A stretch of 64,000 nucleotides of DNA from positions 124,001 through 188,000 of the forward strand of contig CAMDWG010000001.1 in the NCBI GenBank assembly GCA_945878375.1, written 5' to 3'. This document shows, one piece after another, positions 39,728-48,736 of the stretch. A model generated the notes under the pieces. That model had not been told where the DNA came from, made no database searches, and saw only the letters and a program-made list of their open reading frames with translations. Within the stretch, counting starts at the first letter, position 1; the number at the start of each line of letters is the position of its first letter. The stretch comes from Roseomonas mucosa. GTDB taxonomy: Bacteria > Pseudomonadota > Alphaproteobacteria > Acetobacterales > Acetobacteraceae. Position numbers and translations under genes: made by a program.

Positions 39728-40753
39728 ATGCACCTGACCGCCATCCTGCTGCTGTTTCTCGCCGCCTGGCCGGCCGCGGCGCAGCCGCGCAATCCGCTGC
39801 TGGAGATGGCAGCGAGCCCCGGCCTGTCCCAGGCGGATCGCGCCAGCGTCGCGCGCTTCCTGCGCTACCCGGTACCGCGGGTCCTGGCGCTCGGCCCGAA
39901 CGGGGCGTTCGGCTGGCAGGCGCTGGGCGGCACGCCAGAGGAGATCGAGCGCGGCGCGCTGGAAAGCTGCCAGCGGCGCAGCGGCGGCGCGCCCTGCCAG
40001 GTGGCGGTGAGGGACCTGGCGGTGGTGCTGCCCGGCCGCGCCTGGACGCCGCCGGACCCGCCGGCCGGAATGCGCCTCGCCTCCTGGAACCATGAGACGG
40101 TGCCGGATCAGCGCTTCCTCTGGTGGGGGCCGGAGCAGGCGCGCGGGGTGCTGGTCTTCGCCCATGGGCGCGGGCGGGGCGATAGCCGGGGCGGGCAGCC
40201 GCAGGGTTGGACGCGACATTTCAACAATGCCGGCTACGATGTCTGGCGCTTCGACCGCCACCCCAATGTGGACGAGGCCGTGCCCGCCGCAGGCTGGCTG
40301 CGCGCGGACCTCGCGGAGCTGCGGCGGCGCGGCTACCGCCACATCGTCATGGCCGGCCAGTCGCGCGGCGGGTGGAACACGCTGATGGTGCTGGACACGC
40401 CGGGGCTGGCGGATGTGCATATCGCCATCGCGCCGGCGGCCCATGGCGGCCTCGGCAGCATCAGCCATCTGCGGCAGTTGGACGACCTGCGCGGCATCGT
40501 CTCGGCCGCCGCCGGCGCCCCGCGCGCCAGGCTGGCCATCGCCAATTTCCGGGACGACAATTTCGACGCCGAGCCGGCGCGGCGCGGCGCGCTGTTCCGC
40601 GAACTGGGCGGGCGGGCCAGCGCCTTCCTGTTCATCGACCGCCCCGAACAGCCCACGGGCCATGGGGCGGGGGCGAGCAGCGCCTTCAACGACCGATTCG
40701 GCGCCTGCCTGCTGCGCTTCGCCACCGCCACCCCGCCCCCCGCCGCCTGCTGA
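39728..40753 (+). CDS. alpha/beta hydrolase-fold protein with signal peptide
   Basis: [29 protein letters not shown] nucleophile elbow. Confidence 0.7.
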   Translation: MHLTAILLLFLAAWPAAAQPRNPLLEMAASPGLSQADRASVARFLRYPVPRVLALGPNGAFGWQALGGTPEEIERGALESCQRRSGGAPCQVAVRDLAVVLPGRAWTPPDPPAGMRLASWNHETVPDQRFLWWGPEQARGVLVFAHGRGRGDSRGGQPQGWTRHFNNAGYDVWRFDRHPNVDEAVPAAGWLRADLAELRRRGYRHIVMAGQSRGGWNTLMVLDTPGLADVHIAIAPAAHGGLGSISHLRQLDDLRGIVSAAAGAPRARLAIANFRDDNFDAEPARRGALFRELGGRASAFLFIDRPEQPTGHGAGASSAFNDRFGACLLRFATATPPPAAC

Positions 40754-40811
40754 GGGGGCAGCTGCGCCAACGCTTCCGCCCGAACGCGTTCCAGGCTAAC
40801 ACCACGGCCCC

Positions 40812-41768
40812 ATGCGCCACTTCCTTGAATTCGAAAAGCCGATCGCCGAGCTCGAAGGCAAGATCGAGGAGCTCCGCCGGACCACCGATGCGGGCGGCAT
40901 CGACGTGGCCGAGGAAGTCGGCCGGCTCCGCGACAAGGCCGAGGCGCTGCTGCGCCAGACCTATGCCAAGCTCTCGCCCTGGCAGAAGACACTGGTCGCC
41001 CGGCATCCCGAACGGCCGAAGGCGCTCGACTATGTCCGCGCCCTGATCACGGACTGGACGCCGCTGGCCGGCGACCGGGCCTATGCCGATGACGCGGCGG
41101 TGGTGGCGGGCCTCGGGCGGTTCCGGGGCCGCGCGGTCGCGGTGCTGGGCACCGAGAAGGGCCGGGACACCGAAGGCCGGGTGAAGCACAATTTCGGCAT
41201 GGCGCGGCCCGAGGGCTATCGCAAGGCGCGCCGCATCATGGAACTCGCCGGCCGCTTCGGCCTGCCGATCATCTCCTTCGTCGACACCGCCGGCGCCTTC
41301 CCCGGAATCGAGGCCGAGGCGCGCGGCCAGGCGGAGGCGATCGCGCGATCGATCGAGGCCGGGCTCGACGCGCCGGTGCCCTTCATTGCGACCATCATCG
41401 GGGAAGGCGGCTCGGGCGGGGCCATCGCGCTGGCCGCCGCCGACCGCATCGTGATGCTGGAACACGCCGTCTATTCTGTGATCAGCCCGGAGGGCTGCGC
41501 CTCCATCCTCTGGCGGGATGCCGCCGAGGCCTCGACCGCGGCCGAGGCGCTGCGGCTGACCGCCGAGGATCTGCGCCGCCTGAACCTGGTGGATGCCATT
41601 GTCCCCGAACCGCTGGGCGGCGCGCATCGCAACGCCGATGCGCTGATGGCGGCGGTGGGCGACAAGGTCTGGTCGCTGCTGGAACCGCTGCTGGCGCTGG
41701 ACGGCGCCACGCTGCGCGCCCGCCGGCGGGAGAAATTCCTCGAAATGGGCCGTGGCGGGGTGATGTAG
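40812..41768 (+). CDS. accA: acetyl-CoA carboxylase carboxyltransferase subunit alpha
   Basis: FLEFEKPIAELEGKIEEL, NFGMARPEGYRKARRIMELAGRFGLPIISFVDTAGAFPGIEAEARGQ. Confidence 0.97.
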   Translation: MRHFLEFEKPIAELEGKIEELRRTTDAGGIDVAEEVGRLRDKAEALLRQTYAKLSPWQKTLVARHPERPKALDYVRALITDWTPLAGDRAYADDAAVVAGLGRFRGRAVAVLGTEKGRDTEGRVKHNFGMARPEGYRKARRIMELAGRFGLPIISFVDTAGAFPGIEAEARGQAEAIARSIEAGLDAPVPFIATIIGEGGSGGAIALAAADRIVMLEHAVYSVISPEGCASILWRDAAEASTAAEALRLTAEDLRRLNLVDAIVPEPLGGAHRNADALMAAVGDKVWSLLEPLLALDGATLRARRREKFLEMGRGGVM

Positions 41769-41826
41769 CCCGCCGGCGCGACGCGCTGGCCTGGGCAAGG
41801 CCGGCTTTGCGCCCAGACTCTTACGC

Positions 41827-41892
41827 CTAGAGCAGCGCCCGTTCGGGTTGACCCGCTCCGCGGGTCAGCCGATCGGGCATAAGCTGCTCTAG
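41827..41892. repeat. palindromic element 1 of a tandem pair
   Basis: CTAGAGCAGC ... GCTGCTCTAG outer arms; inner TGACCCGC-tcc-GCGGGTCA. Confidence 0.85.
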
Positions 41893-41903
41893 ATTCATCG
41901 TTT

Positions 41904-41958
41904 TCTAGAGCAAGAAATCCGATCTGACTGATTCAGTCAGATCGGATATTGCTCTAGA
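41904..41958. repeat. palindromic element 2 of a tandem pair
   Basis: TCTAGAGCAA...TTGCTCTAGA outer arms; inner 15+1+15 palindrome ATCCGATCTGACTGA-t-TCAGTCAGATCGGAT (41917-41947). Confidence 0.88.
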
Positions 41959-41967
41959 CTGGAGCCG

Positions 41968-43503
41968 ATGGCCCCCAACTCCCCACCTCCCGGCGCGCAG
42001 GCCGATGCGGCGCTGAGCCATGCCGCGCTGCGGCGGCTGTTCTTCCGCATCTTCCCCGCCGTGGGCATCGCCATGTTCGGCGCGGCGCTGGACCAGACCA
42101 TCGTCGCCGCGGCCCTGCCCGCCATCGCCCGTTCCGTGGGGGAGGTGGAGCGCATCTCCTGGGTCGTGGTCGCCTATCTGGTCGGCACCACCATCTCGGC
42201 GCCGGTGCATGGGAGGCTCGGCGATGCCTTCGGGCGGAGGCGGATGCTGCTGGTCTCGCTCGCACTCTATGCCCTGGGCGCGATGCTCTGTGCGGTGGCG
42301 CCCACCCTGGACACGCTGGCGCTGGCGCGGCTGGTGCAGGGGCTGGGCGGGGGCGGGCTGATCTCGCTGTCCATCGCGCTGATCGGGGAATTCGTGCCGC
42401 CGCGGGAACGCGGGCGGTTCCAGGCCTGGATCGCCGCGATCTTCGCCGCCGCCTCGGCGGCCGGACCGGTGGTGGGGGGGCTGCTGACCGAATGGATCGG
42501 CTGGCGGGCGGTGTTCATGGTGCAGCCGCCCCTGGCGCTGTTCGCCGCCTGGTTGGCCGTGCGCCGGCTGGATGGCGCGTCCCCCGGTTCGGCCAAGGGC
42601 TTCGCCTTCGACTGGCTGGGGCTGGCGCTGTTCGTGCTGTTCGTGGCGCCGACGCTGCTCGCGCTCGACCAGTTGCGGCGCCTCTCACCCGGGCCGCTGG
42701 CGGTGGCGGCGGGGCTCGGCGCCGTCGCGGCCCTCGCGCTGGTGCTGCTGTGGCGGCAGGAACGGCGCGCGGCCGACCCGCTGCTGCCGCTCCAGGTGCT
42801 GGGCGAGCCTTCGATCTGGCGGGCCAATACTTGCTCGGCGCTGGTCTCGGGCGCCTTCGTGGGCGCCATCGCCTTCCTGCCGATCTATTTCGTCGCGGTG
42901 CGCGGCTTGTCGCCGGCGGCCTCCGGCCTCGCGCTGCTGCCGCTGGCGGCGGCGGCGGCGCTCGGCGCCATGGCGTCGGGGCAGCTTCTGGCGCGGACCG
43001 GGCGGACGATGATCTGGCCCACCATCGGGCTAGCCCTCTCCGCGGTGATCATGGCGGGTGTCGCGCTGAGCACAGGCGCGCTCGCGGTGCCGGTGGTGGC
43101 GCTGCTGCTCGGGCTTGCCTCCGTCGCGCTCGGCACCTCCTTCCCGATGGTACAGGTGGTGGTGCAATTCGCCGCCGGGCGAGAACGGCTGGGGGCGGCG
43201 ACGGCCTCGGTGCAGTTCATCCGCTCGCTTGGCGCCGCGAGCGGCACGGCGCTGATGGGGACGGTGCTGTTCGGCGCGCTGGTGGCGCATGGCGGGACGG
43301 GGGAAGACGGGGGCGATGCCGCGGCGCTGTTCGTCGCGCTGGTGAACCAGGGCCCGGACGCGCTGGCGGGGCTGGCGGAGACGGCCCGCGCCGAGTTCCG
43401 GGAGGCGATGACCGGCGCCTTCCGCGCCGCCTTCCTGGCCGCCGCGCTGATGCTGGCCGGCGCGGCCTTGCTGTCCGCCCGGGTGCCGCTGCAGCGGGTC
43501 TAG
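41968..43503 (+). CDS. DHA2-family (EmrB/QacA-like) MFS transporter
   Basis: AALDQTIVAAALPAIARSVGEVERISWVVVAYLV, GRLGDAFGRRRMLLVS; 14-TM-like. Confidence 0.92.
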   Translation: MAPNSPPPGAQADAALSHAALRRLFFRIFPAVGIAMFGAALDQTIVAAALPAIARSVGEVERISWVVVAYLVGTTISAPVHGRLGDAFGRRRMLLVSLALYALGAMLCAVAPTLDTLALARLVQGLGGGGLISLSIALIGEFVPPRERGRFQAWIAAIFAAASAAGPVVGGLLTEWIGWRAVFMVQPPLALFAAWLAVRRLDGASPGSAKGFAFDWLGLALFVLFVAPTLLALDQLRRLSPGPLAVAAGLGAVAALALVLLWRQERRAADPLLPLQVLGEPSIWRANTCSALVSGAFVGAIAFLPIYFVAVRGLSPAASGLALLPLAAAAALGAMASGQLLARTGRTMIWPTIGLALSAVIMAGVALSTGALAVPVVALLLGLASVALGTSFPMVQVVVQFAAGRERLGAATASVQFIRSLGAASGTALMGTVLFGALVAHGGTGEDGGDAAALFVALVNQGPDALAGLAETARAEFREAMTGAFRAAFLAAALMLAGAALLSARVPLQRV

Positions 43504-43572
43504 CGACCTACCCCCTCATGGGGGCCCTCGGGCGTTGACCCGCGCACCCGGGGGGCGCACATGAGTCTCGGT

Positions 43573-43979
43573 GCCGGGTGGCTGGGCGACCGCTGGCGGC
43601 GTGGCGACACGCGGCTGGAGGAAAGTCCGGGCTCCACGGGAATACGGTGCCGGTCAACGACCGGCGGGGGTCAAACCCCAGGGAAAGTGCCACAGAGAGC
43701 AGACCGCCACGGCGTGGAAACACCCCGCGGCAAGGGTGAAAGGGTGGGGCAAGAGCCCACCGCGCCCCCGGCGACGGGGGCGGCACGGTAAACCCCACCG
43801 GGAGCAAGGCCGAATAGGGGCGGCCGGCGAAGCGCGCCGCAAGGTGCGTGGACGCAGGGGCATTCTCGCCCCGTCGCCCGGGTTGGCCGCGAGAACCCTG
43901 CGGCGACGCAGGGTCCAGAGGAATGGTCGCACAGCGCCCGAAAGGGCGTGGACAGAACCCGGCTTACAGGCCACCCGGC
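43573..43979 (+). ncRNA. rnpB: RNase P RNA, bacterial class A
   Basis: GAGGAAAGTCCGGGCTCCACGG, ACAGAGAGCAGACCGCC, AAGGGTGAAAGGGTG, AGAGGAATGGTC, ACAGAACCCGGCTTACAGGCCACCCGGC; P1 GCCGGGTGG/CCACCCGGC. Confidence 0.95.
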
Positions 43980-43998
43980 GCCAAGACTGCCCACCATA

Positions 43999-44138
43999 CC
44001 AACGGCCGCTTTCAGCGACTCGTTGGCATTGTTTTGGATGCCCTCAATCGCCGGGCTGCCGCATCCGCGGCCTTGGCTACGCCGCATAGGCGGCGGCGGC
44101 CATTCGGCCGCTCGACCGGCTACGCCGGTCGCATGAGG
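43999..44138 (+). repeat. multi-hairpin intergenic repeat, copy D
   Basis: GCCCTCAATCGCCGGGC-tGCCGCatccGCGGCc-TTGGCTA-CGCCGCatagGCGGCG-GCGGCCattcGGCCGC-TCGACCGGCtacGCCGGTCGCATGAG; preceded by CCAACG..CGTTGG-CATTGTTTT. Confidence 0.88.
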
Positions 44139-44274
44139 GACCCGATGCAGCCGTTGGTATCACCTTGCCACGCGCTGGCGTGAGCATGCGGCCTTCGGGC
44201 CCTCCATCCCCGGCACAGGCTTGCCCCGGCGGCGCGGCGGAGCGATCTCATCGTCGCGCGACCCGGAGCACGCC

Positions 44275-45756
44275 GTGAGCATCCCCTTCGACAACAGCTA
44301 TGCCCGCCTGCCGGACCGCTTCTTCGCGCGCCTGCCGCCCACCCCGGTCGAGGCGCCGAAGCTGATCCGGGTGAACCATGCCCTGGCGGCGCAGCTCGGC
44401 CTCGACCCCGCCTGGCTGGCGTCAGCCGACGGCGTCGCGATGCTGGCGGGCAATGCGGTGCCCGAGGGCGCGGAGCCCCTCGCCCAGGCCTATGCAGGGC
44501 ACCAATTCGGCAATTTCGTCCCCCAGCTCGGCGATGGCCGCGCCATCCTGCTGGGCGAGGTGATCGGACGGGACGGGGGGCGGCGGGACATCCAGCTCAA
44601 GGGCTCGGGCCCCACCCCCTTCTCCCGCCGTGGCGATGGGCGCGCCGCGCTCGGCCCGGTGCTGCGCGAATACATCATCTCGGAGGCGATGCACGCGCTG
44701 GGCATCCCGACCACGCGGGCGCTGGCGGCGGTCACGACGGGGGAGCATGTGTTCCGCGAAACCGCCCTGCCCGGCGGCGTGCTGGCCCGCATCGCCGCCA
44801 GCCATATCCGCGTCGGCACCTTCCAGTTCTTCGCCGCCCGCCAGGATCTGGAGGCGATCCGGACGCTGGCCGACCATGTCATCACCCGCCATCACCCGCA
44901 GGCCGCCTTGGCGCCGCAACCCTATCTCGCGCTGCTCGAAGCCGTCGGCGCGGCGCAGGCGGAACTGGTGGCGCAGTGGATGCTGGTCGGCTTCATCCAT
45001 GGCGTGATGAACACCGACAACATGACCATCTCCGGCGAGACGATCGATTTCGGGCCCTGCGCCTTCCTCGACGCCTATCACCCGGGGACGGTGTTCAGCT
45101 CCATCGACCATGCCGGCCGGTATGCCTTCGGCAACCAGCCGCGCATCGCGCTGTGGAACCTGACCCGGCTGGCCGAGACGCTGCTGCCCCTGCTGGCGGA
45201 GCAGGAGGACGCCGCGATCGAACTGGCGCAGCAGGCTCTGGCCGGCGCCGCCGCCCGCTTCGAAGCCAGCTGGCAGCAGGGCCTGGCGTACAAGCTGGGC
45301 CTCGGCACACGACGCGCGGGCGATGACGCATTGGCGCAGGACCTGCTGCAGCGGATGGCGGAGAACGAGGCCGACTTCACCCTGACCTTCCGGGCGCTTG
45401 CCGATACGGCGGCAGAGGAAGCGGGCGGCCCGGGCGACGTGGCGGTGCGCGCGCTGTTCCAGGACGGCGGCGCCTATGATGGCTGGGCCGCGGGCTGGCG
45501 CGCCCGGCTGGCGGCGGACGGCGTGGCGCCCGCTGCCCGCCGCGCCGCGATGCGCGCGGTCAACCCGGCCTTCATCCCGCGCAACCACCAGGTGGAACGC
45601 GCCATCGCCGCCGGGGTGGAGGCCGCGGATTTCGGGCCCTTCGAGGCGCTGCTGAACGTCCTCTCCCGCCCCTTCGACGACCAGCCGGGCGCGGAGGATT
45701 ACGCGCAGCCGCCCCAGCCCGAGGAACGGGTGCTGGCGACCTTCTGCGGAACCTGA
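44275..45756 (+). CDS. selO: SelO/YdiU family protein adenylyltransferase (pseudokinase)
   Basis: [72 protein letters not shown] start inferred. Confidence 0.95.
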   Translation: MSIPFDNSYARLPDRFFARLPPTPVEAPKLIRVNHALAAQLGLDPAWLASADGVAMLAGNAVPEGAEPLAQAYAGHQFGNFVPQLGDGRAILLGEVIGRDGGRRDIQLKGSGPTPFSRRGDGRAALGPVLREYIISEAMHALGIPTTRALAAVTTGEHVFRETALPGGVLARIAASHIRVGTFQFFAARQDLEAIRTLADHVITRHHPQAALAPQPYLALLEAVGAAQAELVAQWMLVGFIHGVMNTDNMTISGETIDFGPCAFLDAYHPGTVFSSIDHAGRYAFGNQPRIALWNLTRLAETLLPLLAEQEDAAIELAQQALAGAAARFEASWQQGLAYKLGLGTRRAGDDALAQDLLQRMAENEADFTLTFRALADTAAEEAGGPGDVAVRALFQDGGAYDGWAAGWRARLAADGVAPAARRAAMRAVNPAFIPRNHQVERAIAAGVEAADFGPFEALLNVLSRPFDDQPGAEDYAQPPQPEERVLATFCGT

Positions 45757-45832
45757 GAGCGTTTTTCAGATCGCGGTTGACGCCGGACCGAAGGGCGCCA
45801 CCTCCTGCCGGGTCTCTCGGGGAACAGCTGAC

Positions 45833-46183
45833 ATGGCCGGTTTCGCCATTGCCGCGCTGGTCGGCACCATCGCGCTCGGCATCGTCGTGGGGCTGCTGTT
45901 CCTGCAACGGGCGAGGAAGCCGAAGCTGGTCACGGCGCATCTGGCGCTGGCCCTTCTCGCCGCCGGGCTCGTGCTGGCGATGGTGATAACCGCGCCGGCC
46001 GCCACCGCCGGCCCGCATTGGCTGCTACCCCTCGGCCTGATCGTCGCGGCGTTGGCGGGCGGCTACGTCGCCGGCAAGCTCGCCAGGGGAAGCCGGCGGG
46101 CGGCGGAATTCATGCTGTTCGGCCATGTGATGGTCGGCCTGGCGGGATTCCTGGTCTTCCTGGCCTGGGTCCGGCACGTCTGA
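45833..46183 (+). CDS. hypothetical four-TM membrane protein
   Basis: Hydrophobic ORF MAGFAIAALVGTIALGIVVGLLFLQRARKPK... Confidence 0.6.
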   Translation: MAGFAIAALVGTIALGIVVGLLFLQRARKPKLVTAHLALALLAAGLVLAMVITAPAATAGPHWLLPLGLIVAALAGGYVAGKLARGSRRAAEFMLFGHVMVGLAGFLVFLAWVRHV

Positions 46184-46360
46184 GGCACCCGGAATCCCGC
46201 GCCGAGACCCTTTTCTGTTGCGCTGGGCGCGCAGAAGGGCCGGAAGATGACCATTCCGGCCATATGCCGCTTGCCCAGCCATCGTCCGATGCGGTCACAT
46301 CTGCTGCCGCGGCCCGAGTCGGTGTCCGGCTCAGGCGTAACGAACCCTCCAGGAGGCCAC

Positions 46361-46699
46361 ATGGCGACGAAGGACAAGCCCAAGACCAAGACCGCGGCCA
46401 AGCCGGCTGCGAAGGCCGCACCCGCAAAGGCCGCACCCGCAAAGGCCGCCGCGCCGAAGGTCAATGCGCTGCTCAAGCCCCTGACCCCCTCGGCGGAGCT
46501 CGCCGACCTGGTCGGCGCCGCGCCGCTGCCGCGCACCGCCGCCGTCAGCAAGCTGTGGGAGCACATCAAGAAGAACAACCTGCAGGACCCGAAGGACAAG
46601 CGGCAGATCCTGGCGGATGCGAAGCTCAAGAAGATCTTCGGCAAGGACAAGGTCAGCATGTTCGAGATGAACAAGCACCTGGCCGCCCACCTGAAGTAA
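46361..46699 (+). CDS. SWIB/MDM2 domain protein with Lys/Ala-rich N-terminal tail
   Basis: MATKDKPKTKTAAKPAAKAAPAKAAPAKAAAPK tail; VSKLWEHIKKNNLQDPKDKRQILADAKLKKIFGKDKVSMFEMNKHLAAHLK. Confidence 0.92.
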   Translation: MATKDKPKTKTAAKPAAKAAPAKAAPAKAAAPKVNALLKPLTPSAELADLVGAAPLPRTAAVSKLWEHIKKNNLQDPKDKRQILADAKLKKIFGKDKVSMFEMNKHLAAHLK

Positions 46700-46708
46700 A
46701 GTGGCCCG

Positions 46709-46735
46709 CCCCTCTCCCCCGATGGGGGAGAGGGG
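46709..46735. terminator. CCCCTCTCCCCC hairpin
   Basis: CCCCTCTCCCCC-gat-GGGGGAGAGGGG between convergent genes; same family as 2882 and 13243. Confidence 0.6.
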
Positions 46736-46747
46736 TCATCGCCGGGC

Positions 46748-47332
46748 TCAGAAGCCCGGCAGCCCCAGCGCCGCGCGGAAGCGGTTCTTCATCTCGACAC
46801 CGTCGCGCCCCGGCAGAACACGCTGCACCTCACGCGCGGAGACGCTGACGGAGGCAAAGCCCACCCCGCCGCCCGCCCGCAACTGCCCGGCCAGCGCGGC
46901 CACGCCCGTCTCATCCGTCACCCGCCGGCTCCAGGCGAAGCCGCAAGCCGCCGCGACCGCCACGAGATCCGTGCCGAGCCCGGTGTGGGACGCCTGCCCG
47001 CCGGTCTCGCCGTACAGCGCATTGTCCAGCACCACGATGGTGAGGTTCGCGGGCTTGCGCGCACCGATCGTCGCCAGCGCGCCCATGCCCATCAGCGCTT
47101 CGCCATCGCCAGTGATGATCGCGACATGCAGCTCGGGCCGCGCGATGGCCAGGCCGAGGCCGATCATCGCAGCCCCCCCCATCGCGCCCCAGAGACAGAA
47201 ATCGAGCGGATGCCCGCCCGCTGCCGCCACGTCATAGGCCGAGGAGCCGAGCCCCGCGACCACCGCCAGATCATCGCCCCGGTCGGCGAGCAGGCGGCGC
47301 ACCACATCCCGGCGTTCCAGAACCGCGCTCAC
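46748..47332 (-). CDS. TPP-dependent decarboxylase, C-terminal/beta subunit (sulfopyruvate or phosphonopyruvate decarboxylase-like)
   Basis: AMGGAAMIGLGLAIARPELHVAIITGDGEALMGMGALATIGARKPANLTIVVLDN; GTG start overlaps upstream stop. Confidence 0.82.
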   Translation of the reverse strand: MSAVLERRDVVRRLLADRGDDLAVVAGLGSSAYDVAAAGGHPLDFCLWGAMGGAAMIGLGLAIARPELHVAIITGDGEALMGMGALATIGARKPANLTIVVLDNALYGETGGQASHTGLGTDLVAVAAACGFAWSRRVTDETGVAALAGQLRAGGGVGFASVSVSAREVQRVLPGRDGVEMKNRFRAALGLPGF

Positions 47333-47859
47333 TTCACCCACCTCTTGCGTCCGATCAGCCGCTGCCCGAGCAGCACCGCCACCGCGTTGCCGCTGGTGAA
47401 GACATCCTCGATGGCCGCCTCGACCTCCGGCACCACCAGCGCCGGCTGGTCCACCCGGCGGACATCGACGCCCATCAGTTCCAGCGTGCCCTGCGTCGCG
47501 CGGCTCATCGGCACCTGCCACGGATTGAACTCGGCCCATTCGCCGCGCATCGTGATCAGCGCCAGCAGCGGGAAGCGGCAGGACTGCACCAGGCTGAGCA
47601 TGTTGATGCAATTGCCGACGCCGCTCGACTGCATCAGCAGCACCGCGCGCTGCCCGCCGAGCCAGGCGCCGGATACGCTGGCGACCCCTTCCTCCTCGGT
47701 CGTCAGGGGATAGGCGGCGATGCCGTCCGTCGCATGGGCGCGGCGGATGACATGGGCATGGCCCGCATCCGGCACATAGGCGAATTGGCGGATATCGGCG
47801 GCGCGCAGGGTTTCGAACAGCGCGTCCTGCCAGGGGATCGGGGCTTCGGCAGCGCTCAT
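47329..47859 (-). CDS. TPP-binding decarboxylase, N-terminal/alpha subunit (sulfopyruvate decarboxylase alpha-like)
   Basis: PLTTEEEGVASVSGAWLGGQRAVLLMQSSGVGNCINML. Confidence 0.82.
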   Translation of the reverse strand: MSAAEAPIPWQDALFETLRAADIRQFAYVPDAGHAHVIRRAHATDGIAAYPLTTEEEGVASVSGAWLGGQRAVLLMQSSGVGNCINMLSLVQSCRFPLLALITMRGEWAEFNPWQVPMSRATQGTLELMGVDVRRVDQPALVVPEVEAAIEDVFTSGNAVAVLLGQRLIGRKRWVK

Positions 47860-48003
47860 CGCGGCGCGGCTCCTTCGCATCTGCTCTGCATGATGGTCCT
47901 CGGTCTTAAGGTTGTAGCGTCGAGAAGATCGGGCTGAAGGTCTAGACCTGGGCGGCGGCGCTGTGAACATTGCGTCGGCTGCATCCGCCCAGGGAAGAAA
48001 CGC

Positions 48004-48729
48004 ATGACACCCGAGATCATCGCCCAGCTCGCCCCCACCGGCGTGCTGCGCGCCGGCATCAACCTCTCGAACTTCCTGCTGGTCACCTCCCGCGCCGAGG
48101 ATGGCACGCCGCAGGGCGTGGCACCGGACATGGCGCGCGCGGTGGCCGACCGGCTGGGCGTGCCCATCGCCTATGTCCCCTATCCGCGACCGGGAGAGCT
48201 GGCGGATGCGGCCGGCACCGGCACCTGGGATATCGGCCTGATCGGCGCCGAGCCGCAGCGCGCCGAGAAGATCGCCTTCAGCCCCGCCTATGCCGAGATC
48301 GAGGCCACCTACCTGGTCCCCGCCGGATCGCCCATCGCGACGCTGGCGGATGCCGACCGCCCCGGCCTCAGGATCGCGGTGGCGGCGCGCGCGGCCTATG
48401 ACCTCTGGCTGGAGCGCAACATCCGCCACGCGACGCTGCTGCGCGCGCCGTCTATCCAGGGGTCCTTCGACCTGTTCCAGGCCGAGAAGCTGGACGCGCT
48501 GGCCGGCCTTCGCCCGCGGCTGATCGCGGACCAGGCCACGCTGCCGGGCAGCCGGATCCTGGAAGGGCGCTTCATGGCCGTGCAGCAGGCCATCGGCACG
48601 GCCCGCGCCAACGAAGCCGCCGCGGCCTGGCTGCACGGCTTCGTGGAGGAGGCGAAGGCCTCCGGCCTCGTCGCGGAGCTGATCGCGCGGCACAAGGTGC
48701 AGGGCCTCTCGGTCGCACCCGCGGCCTGA
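48004..48729 (+). CDS. family 3 solute-binding protein domain, no visible signal peptide
   Basis: GVLRAGINLSNFLLVT...PQGVAPDMARAVADRLGVPIAYVPYPRPGELADAAGTGTWDIGLIGAEPQRAEKIAFSPAY. Confidence 0.8.
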   Translation: MTPEIIAQLAPTGVLRAGINLSNFLLVTSRAEDGTPQGVAPDMARAVADRLGVPIAYVPYPRPGELADAAGTGTWDIGLIGAEPQRAEKIAFSPAYAEIEATYLVPAGSPIATLADADRPGLRIAVAARAAYDLWLERNIRHATLLRAPSIQGSFDLFQAEKLDALAGLRPRLIADQATLPGSRILEGRFMAVQQAIGTARANEAAAAWLHGFVEEAKASGLVAELIARHKVQGLSVAPAA

Positions 48730-48736
48730 TGTGGGG

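Noticed and set aside
43571-44089. ORFs on both strands over 43561-44183
   Set aside because: They lie within the RNase P RNA and repeat copy D
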